Assembly (NCBI GenBank): GCA_037157565.1
Contig: JAZHRO010000039.1
Coordinates: 44,268,001-44,332,000 of the forward strand
Origin: Thalassia testudinum
Lineage: Eukaryota > Streptophyta > Magnoliopsida > Alismatales > Hydrocharitaceae
Direction of reading: 5' to 3'
Length of the DNA stretch: 64,000 bases
Shown: piece after piece, positions 24,290 through 35,388 of the stretch
Position numbering within the stretch: position 1 is the stretch's first letter
Layout: each line of letters opens with the position of its first letter
Translations under genes and position numbers: made by a program
The notes under the pieces: generated by a model
Told to the model about the DNA's origin: nothing
The model's input: the letters and a program-made list of their open reading frames with translations, nothing else
Database searches by the model: none

Positions 24290-25580
24290 TTAATTTTTTT
24301 TATCAATCTGCAAATGAGTCCATGAAAGTCACTGGTAAGGGGAGACATCCTACACATGATGTTAGGGAGGAGTCACACTCCCCTTCTGATGCCGACCCTA
24401 CATCTGTGTTTAGAGGCCAGTTATTCTCCCAGTATATCCAGACTCCTCCTATCCAGTACATAGCTCCACATCCTCTATCCCAGCTTCATGGTAGGGGTAA
24501 GGTGTTGGTCTTTAGTTCCCCACTACCTAACTCTCAGCCTTATTATGTTGAGTTGCTGGAGGAGCTTGATGAGTTGGAGGAGTCATGCTGACAGGGGGGT
24601 AAGCGTAAGGTTGAGGAGGTAAAGCAAACCTTTCAGCAGCCAAATACTGATGCTGGCATTGTTCAGGAGCCCACTACTCAGGTAGGCATGGCGTAGGAGC
24701 TTACTGCTCAGCTAGGCATAAGTGGTAGTAAAATTTAGTAGTTATGAGATTTTTTTATTTTCTTTCGTATTTTACCTATTTAAAATTGTTCTTCAATGTG
24801 CTTACTTAAGAAGAACATGCGAGGGATCTGACATGAAATGTGGACCTCGACAGGCTACCTGAAGGCACCAGGATTGCGCTGATTATCTCTGCAGCTGGGG
24901 AGGCGAAAAATTACATTAGGTTTACTAGCAGGCAATAGATTAGTCACGATTATTAAGGCCACTGTGCCACTTTCTTGCTTTGATTGGATGAGAGTTGCAA
25001 AGGGGTTGAAGTCCATTATTCGGGAGTTGCAGGTAAAAAATTTGGAAATTATTTTTTAAGATTTATATAAAATATAATTGATTTATATATTATTGAATAC
25101 ATGACACTTTTGATTGGGGCGATAATCCCAATGCGCCCAAGGCTATCCTGCAGCATTCAGGTGGGATATATCGTGGATGGAAAGAGGAGATGAAGAGTAT
25201 GGTATGATATTCTTTCAGATTCTCAATTTATTTAATTATTAAGACATAATCAACAATTTTTAATAAAAATTTGCAAAATTATTTCAATTTTTTAACAATA
25301 GGCCGTATGAGGAGGCATCAAGAAATGTGCCTGCAATGATTGTGCCTCCCATTTAGAGGAACTAATGTGAGCATTGGAGAGATCCAGCGATATAGGAAAG
25401 TAAATAGTTTCAAATTTGATTTATAATATCAGTTTATAACGAATAATTATATAATCTTTTATTAATAAAATTTGTATTTCTTACATAAGCAAATTAGACA
25501 GAATAAGACCAAACGGGTTCGAGCTCCTACCCAAACCTACTGCTTAGGTTGAATTAGTATTGACTCATTAGAAGACATAT
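24290..25580 (+). pseudogene. Second ORF of CACTA-1 (plant Ptta/En/Spm transposase-like), decayed
   Basis: After an acceptor-like AG the frame reads SMKVTGKGRHPTHDVREESH, then a Pro/Gln-rich stretch and ELLEELDELEESC before a stop at 24592. Later pieces resemble the conserved region of the plant En/Spm transposase_24 family: IRFTSRQ near 24920, GGIYRGWKEEMKSM near 25165, MRRHQEMCLQ near 25310 and RAPTQTYCLG near 25520. Introns (GTAAAAAATT near 25033, GTATGATA near 25201) separate them. Stops and short segments show decay. The position downstream of the TNP2 pseudogene, on the same strand, is the usual order in autonomous CACTA elements. Confidence 0.6.
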
Positions 25581-25733
25581 ATGTAAGTTTCTTAAATCAG
25601 TATTTTATACTACAATAAAGAAATTTAGGTACATTAAAAGAAGATGAAAATTTTACTTTATTATCAAATATGGCAAGTTAGTACTCAAATATAATCAATT
25701 AAAATAAAGAATAGTGATGAATTGCACATTGCT

Positions 25734-25752
25734 CCCCGGCAACGACGCCAAA
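25734..25752 (-). promoter_or_regulatory. Retrotransposon primer-binding site next to LTR X2
   Basis: On the minus strand the LTR ends GCGCTTAAACA and is followed by TTTTGGCGTCGTTGCCGGGG. The TGGCGTCGTTGCCGGGGA core matches the tRNA-Asp-type primer-binding site known from plant Athila/Tat-like Ty3/gypsy elements. It tells the direction of the element (minus) and shows that this copy is not a clean solo LTR, because a little internal sequence remains on its left. Confidence 0.75.
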
Positions 25753-28700
25753 ATGTTTAAGCGCGAGTTCGTCGTTGTTTAAGATATGAGTTGTAGTATA
25801 GGATAAATGCGCTCAAACAAATATGATTTATAACTCGAATTGAAGTCCGAGGTCGTTCACTGGGAGCAAGTATGGAATTCACAACACTAATCTTTATTAA
25901 AATGTAAATGAGCACAAGGAATCGAGCCAAATAATGATATTCAATGAATGGTAATTGATGAGTTGCTACTCATCATAGCTAAATCGCTTAAGTTAAGCTA
26001 GAAACTAAGTTAAACATTATCAAATTAACACATAAAAAGGATTAGGTGTGGGAACTAGAGAAAAAGACCTAAAACATCAATTTTGTGCTAAAAACGCATA
26101 ATTAGGTCATTAAATGAGATATTCTATTAAAGAAGGTTAAATGGTGATCCAAGTGCAAATTGAACATATAAATGGGCTCAAAATCTCAAATCAAAAGTAA
26201 AGTTAACTTCTAATATGTTCAATTGAGCTTCAATAAAAACTTGGGTGCATTTGAACATCACTAGGGCCTTGCAATTAACGATTCATATCTAGGTCCTTCA
26301 TACACCACATTTTGTTCATCAGAAAACCTCCAAGGACCCATATGATACTTGCAGGGACCTATTTGCAATATTCTAAGGACTGCTCTGATAGCTTTCCTTA
26401 CCACTAATGGGCCTCTCTACAGTTGTTCTACCCCTACGCGTAGGGGCTTCTAGCGTAAATTCACCAAAAGAAATTTCGCCCACCTGCAGCCCTTGCGTGC
26501 ACTGTAGCACGTGAAGAACACAGGCCATCTTGGCCGTCGATCTCCCTTACCTCTTGATCTGTGGCTCGATTTGATTTGAAGCTTCATGCGAATCGGTGCG
26601 TGCGATCACCTCCTCACCCAGATCCCATCCAACGGCTGCTTTTTGATTTAAGCTTGCGCACACTCTCTCCTCAAATCCCCACCGCCCACTCCCTAATAGC
26701 CTAATTCCACCGTGAGGTGACCTGATTCCCTCTCTCACTCTACTTAAGGAGCTCCACAGTTGCGCACGCGAGAGATTGCTCCCTTCTACACCTCTCGAGC
26801 TGATCATTCTTCCCCTCCAGCTCTCCTCCCCATATTTCCCCTTTATACGGCCACCGGCTGTGAAATTCCACTTTCTCCCCGACTCTCCTCGTCGCTAAGG
26901 ACTCCATGGCACCTGAGGGCGACCCAGAACTCCACTAGAGAGTTTTCACTTCGCTAGAGCACATCCTCCCTCTGTTCTTCCTCTCCATCCACCGAGTGGA
27001 GATCCAAAGGTCCCATTCCTCCATTTAGATTAGGTTTACTGCTTTCTAGATTAGCTGTTGTGTTAATTAGAGTAGTTTAGCAATAGAATTTAGATGTAGA
27101 TTAACTCTTATCTGTTGATGCATGACCGTTACTATAATTTAGGAGTAGAGATAGAATAGATCTCACACTTCCTATGATCAATTCATGTCATAGGAGAAGA
27201 ATCCACCCACATTCACCTGATAATGACTCTTCCCTAGCATTCCATTTTATCACATTCTTTTCCCTCGATTTGAAATTCACTGTTCACCCCTTTCATTAGA
27301 TTTAATTTTAGATTTGAGAGCTTTGGATCTCAGATCTGAAATTAGCGTCATAACCCATCTTGGGGGATCTCCTATTCACTCCATCAATCTACAAAGGCCC
27401 CCCGATTGTGCTTTATCAACTCGAATTGCTTGATCTTGTTTAAACGAGTTTTTAATGTCCAATTCATTGATTTGGAATTTATTTTGAGCATTCATTGATT
27501 TGAATCAAACTTTTTGAGGTTTAAGGACCTTGATGAGCTATTATGCAAGAATTTCAATGATTTTGAGCTTTAGATCTGATTTTTAATTTCTGGATGAGCA
27601 TATGTCTAAATCAAGCCTTGTGTTGGAGAGTTTGCCCAAGGATAATTAGTGAAACTAATTTGAAGTCAAACGAGGATCCAATTGATTCTGGATTAATCAC
27701 GAGATCATCTTGAACATCAAATAATGATGTTTAGGCATATCAGATGATCATTCAGATATCAAATCACATTAAAAGCCCAAATTAGGTGACATTTCACCCT
27801 CCATGCATCCACTTTCATGATTTGATATTGGAGGATTGGTTGAGATTTTAAAAGGGTTCTTTGAAAAAAAAGATTTGAAATGGTTTTCAAAGGGGCTTAA
27901 TATTCTATTTTCATAAGCAAAAGTTTCAGATATTCCTATTTGATTTCAAGGACATTTTTAGACAATAATTACTTTCTGATTTGGGCATTAAATGATCCCA
28001 GATCAAACTTTCTTAAGTCTGATCTTGGTTATGAAATGCATAACAGATAGCTGAAATTAAAGGAAATGGCTGCAACAACAGTCTTTGAAAATGAATTTTT
28101 AGACGTTTAAAATTTTTCTATGGCATATGGAATTACTTAGGACGTCTGAACTCCTTTTGGATGATTTGAAGTGAGTGACACAATAGTAGCAACAGACCCT
28201 ATAGTTGCTATTTCAACAGCTGTAGGAGCTGGTCTGGCTGAAATTCAACAGCTGCATGAGCTTCTTTGGTCTGATGTAGTGGACATTGAGTTAGGATTTT
28301 AGCTATTTAAAATAGATGACACGTTGTAAATGTTGTATTTTAGGTATACAAGCTTCTATGTACTGTTATGTAATTTCAAATTTAATTTGGAATGACTTGA
28401 TTCATGTCAATTCTTTATTTGTCAGCTAAATTGTGTTCCTAACTGTCCAATATTTGAAATAAATGTAAAATGAAATGGAAAGCATGATATTATGATTTCA
28501 TATCTTGTACAACTTATGTAGAACATATTTGAGTGCTTTTACTGCTTGTTCAGTACATAGAACTCATTTCTACGCCTTGAGTTTAAACTTGAAAACCCTT
28601 TTTAGGCTTAGAATGTGCTAAACTTGTAAATAAATAAAAATTCTATAAATAATCCAAAAAAATAAAATAAAGGTGTAGTGAGTAGGATTAACTATTTCTC

Positions 28701-31559
28701 TTCCCATTTGCAAAGTTTTATAGTATTCTGAACCCCAGGCTTGATAGAACATACCAGTCGACGGTTCAGTCTACCTTAAAACTCAATAAAAATCCCTTAA
28801 CACAAAAACACCAAAAACAATCTAGTCTTCTCATCTATCTCTTTCTCTCTCATCCCCTACCTCTACAAAATATATAAAAATCATAAAAAGTAGAAAAACT
28901 CCAAAAATACCCAAAAATACCTCTTATATTATGTACATACATGTAAATATAAGCTAATATAGTAAGTTTATATGTATATAATGTAAAATAGATGTATAAT
29001 AGGTGTAAATAACTTATATATATGTTGTATAATGTAAATTACATATTTAAAGTATATAAACTATATATAACTTAATTATATAACTATTTATTATTTATAT
29101 TAACTTATAAGCACTATAACTTAAATAAATTTATAAAACTCTGTATATAAATGTAATTACTTTTTATACTGTATACATATATCTATATATTTATTATGTA
29201 TATTATAAACCTTGTATCATAATTTAATTATGTATATAGAATAAATATTGAATTCATTAAGTTATTACATAAGTTATCAAGTTAAATCAAAATAAATTAG
29301 TAAATTAAGTTATAACTAAACTAACTTATATTATACCTTTGTATTAATGTATTTACGTAAATTAAGCTAATTTAACTATATTTATAATGTATTATAATAT
29401 TTAAACCTAATTTATATATAAGATAGCCTGACATAAACTATTCAAATGTAAAATAAACCAAAATAAATCGTGTAAATACAATAAAAATCTATAATAAATA
29501 CTTTAATATGTATATTAATACCATACAAGGTCAATTAGACCATCAATTAATTAATTCATACATTAATTAAGAAATAAACCCTGAAATCAGGTTGAATTAT
29601 TTACAAACTTTTGCTAATTTATTTATATAATAAACATAATTAATTTTGTAAATAAATTATACAATTATGTTGTACTTTGTAAATACTTTAATATCATATA
29701 ACTTAATTTTAATTTATAATAAATTATGGCCCTCAAATCGAGGGTTAAAATTATGAAATCAGAACTTGTGCGCTAGAATTCTAGTGCTTAGAAGCAATGC
29801 ATTTAGCATCACATTGGAAAGTCGCAAGCACTTGAGGGCGCTTCTATTGATTTTGTTATTCCCTCCCCTCAATCGATACGCGCTGGGCGCAAGCAAACCA
29901 TATACCCTTACGAGCATATCTGAGGCATTGATTGAGCATTGATCTGTGACGTTTGTGTGCGGTGTGTGGCTGGGAGCCATGCACTATACGAGGGTTTGAA
30001 TGAACCCATTAATGAGCCTAAATCGAGATTAAGAGGCCTAATTAACGAATTAGGACGGCTCTTAGTAAAGGTCTGGTTCCACTCGAGAGGGTCGAGTGTA
30101 TCCCTCGAAAAGGCTGCCTGCCAACTAATAAACTAATTTTTTAATTAAGGCCTAACAAGGGGATTAAGAAGAGAGAATGAACAGCTAAGTGTTAGAATGA
30201 GAGCCATTGTAACGACCCGGTTCCTGAGTCCCTACGAGACACGAGAACCGGACCGACTCGACTAATCCCAAGACCTAGTCGTCCAACGAGGAAGTAACCA
30301 AAAGACAGTAAAATAAACCACATTCAGCATGAATATAACTAACAGTAAGAAAGTACAGCAGCAAGGAAAGAAACTACTACAGTAGGTACCACCACAACAG
30401 TAAAACAGCATTTATCATATAACAAGAACTGCAGGTAAAGAAGGTACAGCAGAAACAAAAACTACTCACTAGAACAGAAACAAAAGGGGTACAAAAGGCT
30501 GTGGTAACTCTACTGGACCCTACTCGGCCCAGCGTCCTCTGCAGCCGCCGACCCTGGCTGCTCAACACCTGGTCCTGAAAAAGGTAACGAGTGTAACACG
30601 TCAGCAAAACGCTGAGTAGAGTGGCAAACTAACTAAAGGCAACAGTAGAGTGTACAGTAACTGTTATGTTCTATTACTTCCTTTATTCACATCTTTCAAT
30701 TTTTCTCACTATTTCATTTATTTCTCAGATTCTTTACTTGATCTCGAATGTCCTCGTGGGAACGATCTTGATTGCAGTCTTTTCCAAAAGTAGAAGTAGC
30801 ACGTGGTGCTCTCCTGGCCGGGAGAGTCCCCCGTGGTGATCCTACCCTCAGTCAACCACCCCAAGGTCACTGACAGACGTAACGGTGACTACGGCACGCG
30901 CGATAAACGCACAGGTAGCTAGCCCGCACTGGCACGCGGTCAGTCGTTTCCGTTAACGGGTGCGCCCAAAGCACAGCACGGAACCAGGGCAGAGCCCTCT
31001 CAGTAACAGGGGTCCAACCCCTCCACAGTAACCAAACCGGGGCCTTGCCCCTCCACAGTCCGCGCACCCTCGCCTGACTACACTGGTTTGCCCTAGTGGG
31101 CCTAACAAGTCGGTGAAGGAGGCTAGCAGAACCCCGGGACCCGTGGGGTAGCTAGTACTCTCCTAACACTACTAGCTCTCCTCGGTACTACGTACACGAG
31201 GGCCAACAAGTCGGTACAGAGCGGCCAATCCTAACCCCGGGTCCCTGGGGCGGCTGGCCCCACTCTGCACTAAACAGGTACAGGTACTTCCCTTGGTACT
31301 GCGTACCCAAGAGACAGTACAAACTACATCTCAGTTCCATTCCTTTTTCTTTCCAGGAGTTCCACTCCTAATTCCCCATAGGGTTCCAGCTCTTTATCTC
31401 AGAACATCATATGTCTCACTTTCCAGATTCACGTTCTCAAAATCCATGATCTCAACATGTTTCTTTATTCATAACAGCCAGCTGTTAATTCAAATTACAG
31501 GCAGCTTTATATTCCTTTCCATTTTTCCAAGACTGCAGTATTATACATTCCACTAGTTT

Positions 31560-31705
31560 TTCCATCCTAAGATTCATGCCACATCCTAGGATCTAACATA
31601 CAACTAGTTTTCCAGCCCTAGGATTCATGCATCACCTAGGAGCTATCATTCCATACATTTCTCATTCCTAGGATTCATGCAATGTCCTAGATTCTAGTTA
31701 TGGTT
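31560..31705. repeat. Three tandem units built on a CCTAGGATTCATGC hairpin (LTR copy 1)
   Basis: Units of about 55 bp each read (T)CCTAGGATTCATGC, a short spacer, then ATCCTAGGA or ACCTAGGA, so each can fold on its CCTAGG ends. The same three units appear at about 56185-56315 in the second copy. This may be a structural or regulatory region of the LTR; the role is unknown. Confidence 0.65.
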
Positions 31706-31984
31706 CCATACTTTAACAGATTTTAAAAATAACTTAAGCCACTCTACCAGGTACAACGGGAGTAATGGGGGCGTGATCGGGAATCCCGCGTGCCTCCGCG
31801 ACTCTCAAGACTGCAACTGAACAAGATCCTGTCACAAGGATCAAACACAAGAAGTGTCTCAAAACAGTGTATAGCTACTGTAGATGAGTAGAGGAATTAA
31901 TTCTGAAGAGAACGCAACTCGAATCGCGGAAAACGGAGCCCGAACGGGCCCTAAACGGGTCGAAAAAGACGATACTGTGCAAAA

Positions 31985-32880
31985 TCAGACGTCTGGAACT
32001 CCTTCCAGACGTCTTAAAGAGTGGATCAGAGAATTACCTGTTCAGCGTGGTTTCCCAGACGTCCAGAAGTCTGCGGGGACGTCTGCCTAGATCCCAGACG
32101 TCCGATGCTCACTCCGGATGTCTGGAGGTCACTCCCGCCGTCTGGTACAACTTCCAGACGTCTGATTCGCAAAGGATGGCGAATCAGCGAACCTGCGCAC
32201 AGCCAACCCCCCTCCCTCAGTACGGTCAATCGACAAGAAGGAAGAAGAAGGCGGAAAACTCACCTTTCAGACGTCTGTATGATCTTACAGACGTCGACCT
32301 TGCCGTCTGGCTATCAACCCAGACGTCTGATTCTGGAAATTTTTCCAGAATCAGAACCCTGCTCGGCCTCCGCTCGCGACGCCGCCCGCGTCGCACCTCG
32401 CGCGTCTGCTGCTCAGCCCGCAGCAGGTCCCTCTCCGCGTCGCTCCGCGCCCCCTGCGCCCTCCGCCAGCCGGCCAAGCTGCTCCGGCGAGCTCGCCCTC
32501 ACGGCAGAGCTCCGCCCTCGCACGCCGCACCTCCGCGCTCACTGCGGCCGCCGCTGCTGCCCTCGCGTCCGCTCGCTCTCGCGCACAGGAAGGAGAAGAA
32601 GGAGGAGACGGTGGAGACGGGAGGGGAGGCGCGCCCCTTTTAACGCCGCACGGAGAGGAGAGAGAGAAGGCGGCAGGCCGCCTGCAGCCGCAGAGAAAAG
32701 AGGGAATATGCGGTCTGCGCGCTCAGGCGCGCAGGCGACTCGCGTGTGTCGAAAATAACGGATTTCCAGACGTCTTGAAACTATCTCAGACGTCTTATCA
32801 GACGTCTGGTTGTGATCCCAAACGTCTTGTCCGACGTCTGAGCCACCTCCCAGACGTCTTAGAATACGTCTGGGGCACAC
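31985..32880. repeat. Array of AGACGTCT palindromic words (LTR copy 1)
   Basis: About 17 exact or one-off copies of AGACGTCT, usually in the longer form CCAGACGTCTGG or CAGACGTCTTA. They cluster at 31985-32330 and 32765-32875 on either side of a G/C-rich block (32340-32700). Spacing is irregular (12-60 bp), so it is not a simple tandem repeat. The core GACGTC is the recognition core of some plant bZIP factors, but no role is shown here. Confidence 0.8.
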
Positions 32881-35388
32881 ATTCGTTACAACCATGATAG
32901 GAAGAGAAAGAAAAAAGAAGAACGAAGAAGATGCACATACGTGTATATATATATATATATAAGTATACTGTAAAGTATATGCATATTAAGTATATGTAGT
33001 ATAGGTAATGTTTGAGCTATATATGTAAAGCTTTACTGACAGAATTATCTGTCATTGTAGATAGAATAAGTGTCACTATAGACCCTAATTTTTATCTTAG
33101 ATTTTGTACATAGTTTTTCTAAGGTTTAGAAACGTTTATATCTATCACTATACATATTATATATGTTACTGTATATGTTAATATATTAAGTTAAGTTAGT
33201 ATAGTATATATTACTACTTATTATTGTATATATATGTAAGTAGTAGTATTATAATTTATAAATAGATAATATATAGTATAGATTTATAGCGTTTGATGCT
33301 TGTTTATATATTTGTGTTTGTAAGCATTTCAATACATTTCTTTGTACATCAATTAGTCTAATTCTTTCCTTCATTAATTCATTCATTTATGATTGTACAT
33401 AAAATTGATCTTTTTGGAATTAAAGAATAATATTGGATTTAGAGAGTGATGTATATCAATAACTGTCTCCCAGTGAATGACCTGGAATAAATCAGTAAAA
33501 ATTATGTAATTAAATAAAATTGACGTGGTAACGGTTTGTATTTGTGACATATACTACAACAATGACGATTTTTATACGAACCGTGATCGATCACTTCATT
33601 AGTAACCTATCACATTAGTTATTCAATGAATTCTCGTGTATGTCAAGAATATGAGGGCAAAAAGAAAAGATAATAAAAACCAATGGTGATTTGAATCACC
33701 ACTTAAATCCTCTAATTAAGCATGCCTCAATCTAACCTTAACCATAGTACTTAAATAACACACCAGTAACATAGATAAAGCTTAATCAAACAACAAGTTT
33801 ATTAATCAGCCGACTTAAGTACTTAGATGTTATAGTGCAAAGGCACTGTTCAACTTCTTCAACTCTTCTCCTCCTTCACAGCACAAGGGGAACCACTTCT
33901 CGCCAACGACCAAGTGTTAAGAACCCTGAAGAGAAAAAACCCCCCCTTCCCCGCACTCTCTCTTTCTTTCCGTTCTCTTTCTCTCAAACTAGGGTAGTAA
34001 TCGGGTATTCAGATACACGCACACTTGAGTCCAGGGCTACCGGCAGTGGGTAGTAGCGAGGAGTGAGTAGGCATAGGTCGGGTTGGGTTGAGTGATGGGC
34101 GTGTGGGGACCTCACCCTCGCATGTGTCTTGAGGCGATAAAGCCACTTGACAAAAACAATATATGCATTGCTGCTCGACTGAGATCCCACGATGTAGGAC
34201 TAAATCTAGTCCTCTTGTCGTGTGCATCTAGTGCTGTGAGGTCTTCCTTCAATTGCTGCAACAGGAGTGGATGGGGTCTTCGAGTAAGGACTTGGAGAGG
34301 GTCCTGAGCCTTGTCTGCAGCGTCTGGAGGTGTCACCTGGGACTCGCGTGGCTTAGAACACGACGAATGAAGGTGGCGATAAGGCGCGGCACCGGAGCTC
34401 CGACGTGTACCCTGAAACACAAATACGGGCGTGAAGGCCCCAATCAAAAGGTTCTGGAGTGTCACCGGACTATGTGGAGTGCGGTGGTAGTGGTCTTGTG
34501 GCGTGAGAGTGCATGAGGTGGTGAGTCAAGGTTAGTGAAGGTGGATGGCAGTTGGTGAGTTTGGTGGGGAGATAGCGTGGTCAATAGCGTGGAATAGGTT
34601 AGGGCTTTAGATCTATAGGACATGGCAGAGCTGATGGAGGTGATAGCGGCGCAATTTGTGCAGTGGAGCAGCGGATAGGCGTCGCTGGAGTGGAGGAAGG
34701 TGAAGGCACTAGGGTTGAGACGGTGGTTGTTTGTCAGTGTAAGTGAGGGGGAAGTGAAGTAGAGGGAGAAAGGAAGAGATATGACCTAATTTAATGGATG
34801 AATGGGAAGGAATATGAGCGCTGGTGTGATGGTCAACGTTGTGGAAGAAGCATGTTCCTTGAGGGAGACGGCGGCGAAGAGAGGGGAGACAACCCTCGTT
34901 TTGGCTGGCGAGGCACGGATGAGGATGAGGAAGAAGATGGACAAGCCAATTTGACTATTGGCTATCTGTAGGACGAAGGGGACGGAGGTCACTGGAGCTA
35001 GGGTGGAACGTGGCCAGAGCTAGGGTGGAACGTGGCCGGAGAGGTAGTTTGAAGAAGGTTTTTGGGCCAAAACCTAGCTAAGGAGCACAGCCTTGCATTG
35101 GCGTGCTTTTATAGGGCTTAGGATGAAGTTCCAAGCTTGGAAACTCTGAGCTTCTTGTGCATGTGGGATACCCACATCTCCCATGCGTTCGCATGGGAGA
35201 TTGGAAAAGAATTGGAGTCCAAGGTCGGGTTTGATTTATAGAGAATTCCTCAAGGAATCTCTGGTTCAAATATGAGACTGATTGATTGAGAATCGAGCGA
35301 GAAATCCTCGCTCGAAACTAGACAGTGAAGGTCTGACCTTTCAAAAGTGGTGCGAGGACCTTTTTTCAAAGAATGATGATAAAGTTAG

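Larger units (their letters stand above)
30208..32890 (+). mobile_element. Solo LTR, TGTAACGACCC family (copy 1, 2.68 kb)
   Basis: Bounded by TGTAACGACCCGG and ATTCGTTACA, which also form an 8-bp inverted terminal match. The flanking pentamers are GCCAT and ACCAT. A second copy with a perfect duplication lies at 54822-57494, in the same orientation and closely similar throughout. No internal retrotransposon sequence is attached. The start resembles LTRs of some plant Ty3/gypsy chromoviruses, but the superfamily is inferred. The right third carries a dense AGACGTCT word array. The 245-codon ORF at 32021 is not conserved in the other copy and is rejected. Confidence 0.85.
25956..33598 (+). mobile_element. 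Family A 5-kb LTR (copy B), interrupted by a 2.68-kb solo LTR
   Basis: It starts TGATGAGTTGCTACTCATCA and ends CGATCACTTCA, the same ends as copy A at 6442-11497, and matches that copy in the same orientation for about 4.96 kb once 30208-32890 is removed. Left flank GTAAT; on the right GTAAC appears three bases beyond the apparent end, so the target duplication is imperfect. It interrupts LTR X2: the broken text ATGATATTCAATGAATGG ... CTATCACATTAG is continuous in the inverse of copy X1 near 2930. No coding sequence is recognised. Short ORFs such as 26547-26807 are not conserved. Confidence 0.82.

Noticed and set aside
26547..26957. ORFs at the left of LTR B
   Set aside because: Not preserved in LTR A or C; no domain recognised.
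32021..32758. 245-codon ORF, longest in the window
   Set aside because: It lies across the AGACGTCT array and G/C-rich block of a solo LTR, is Arg/Pro/Ser low-complexity, and is broken into other frames in the second copy (56.6-57.4 kb).
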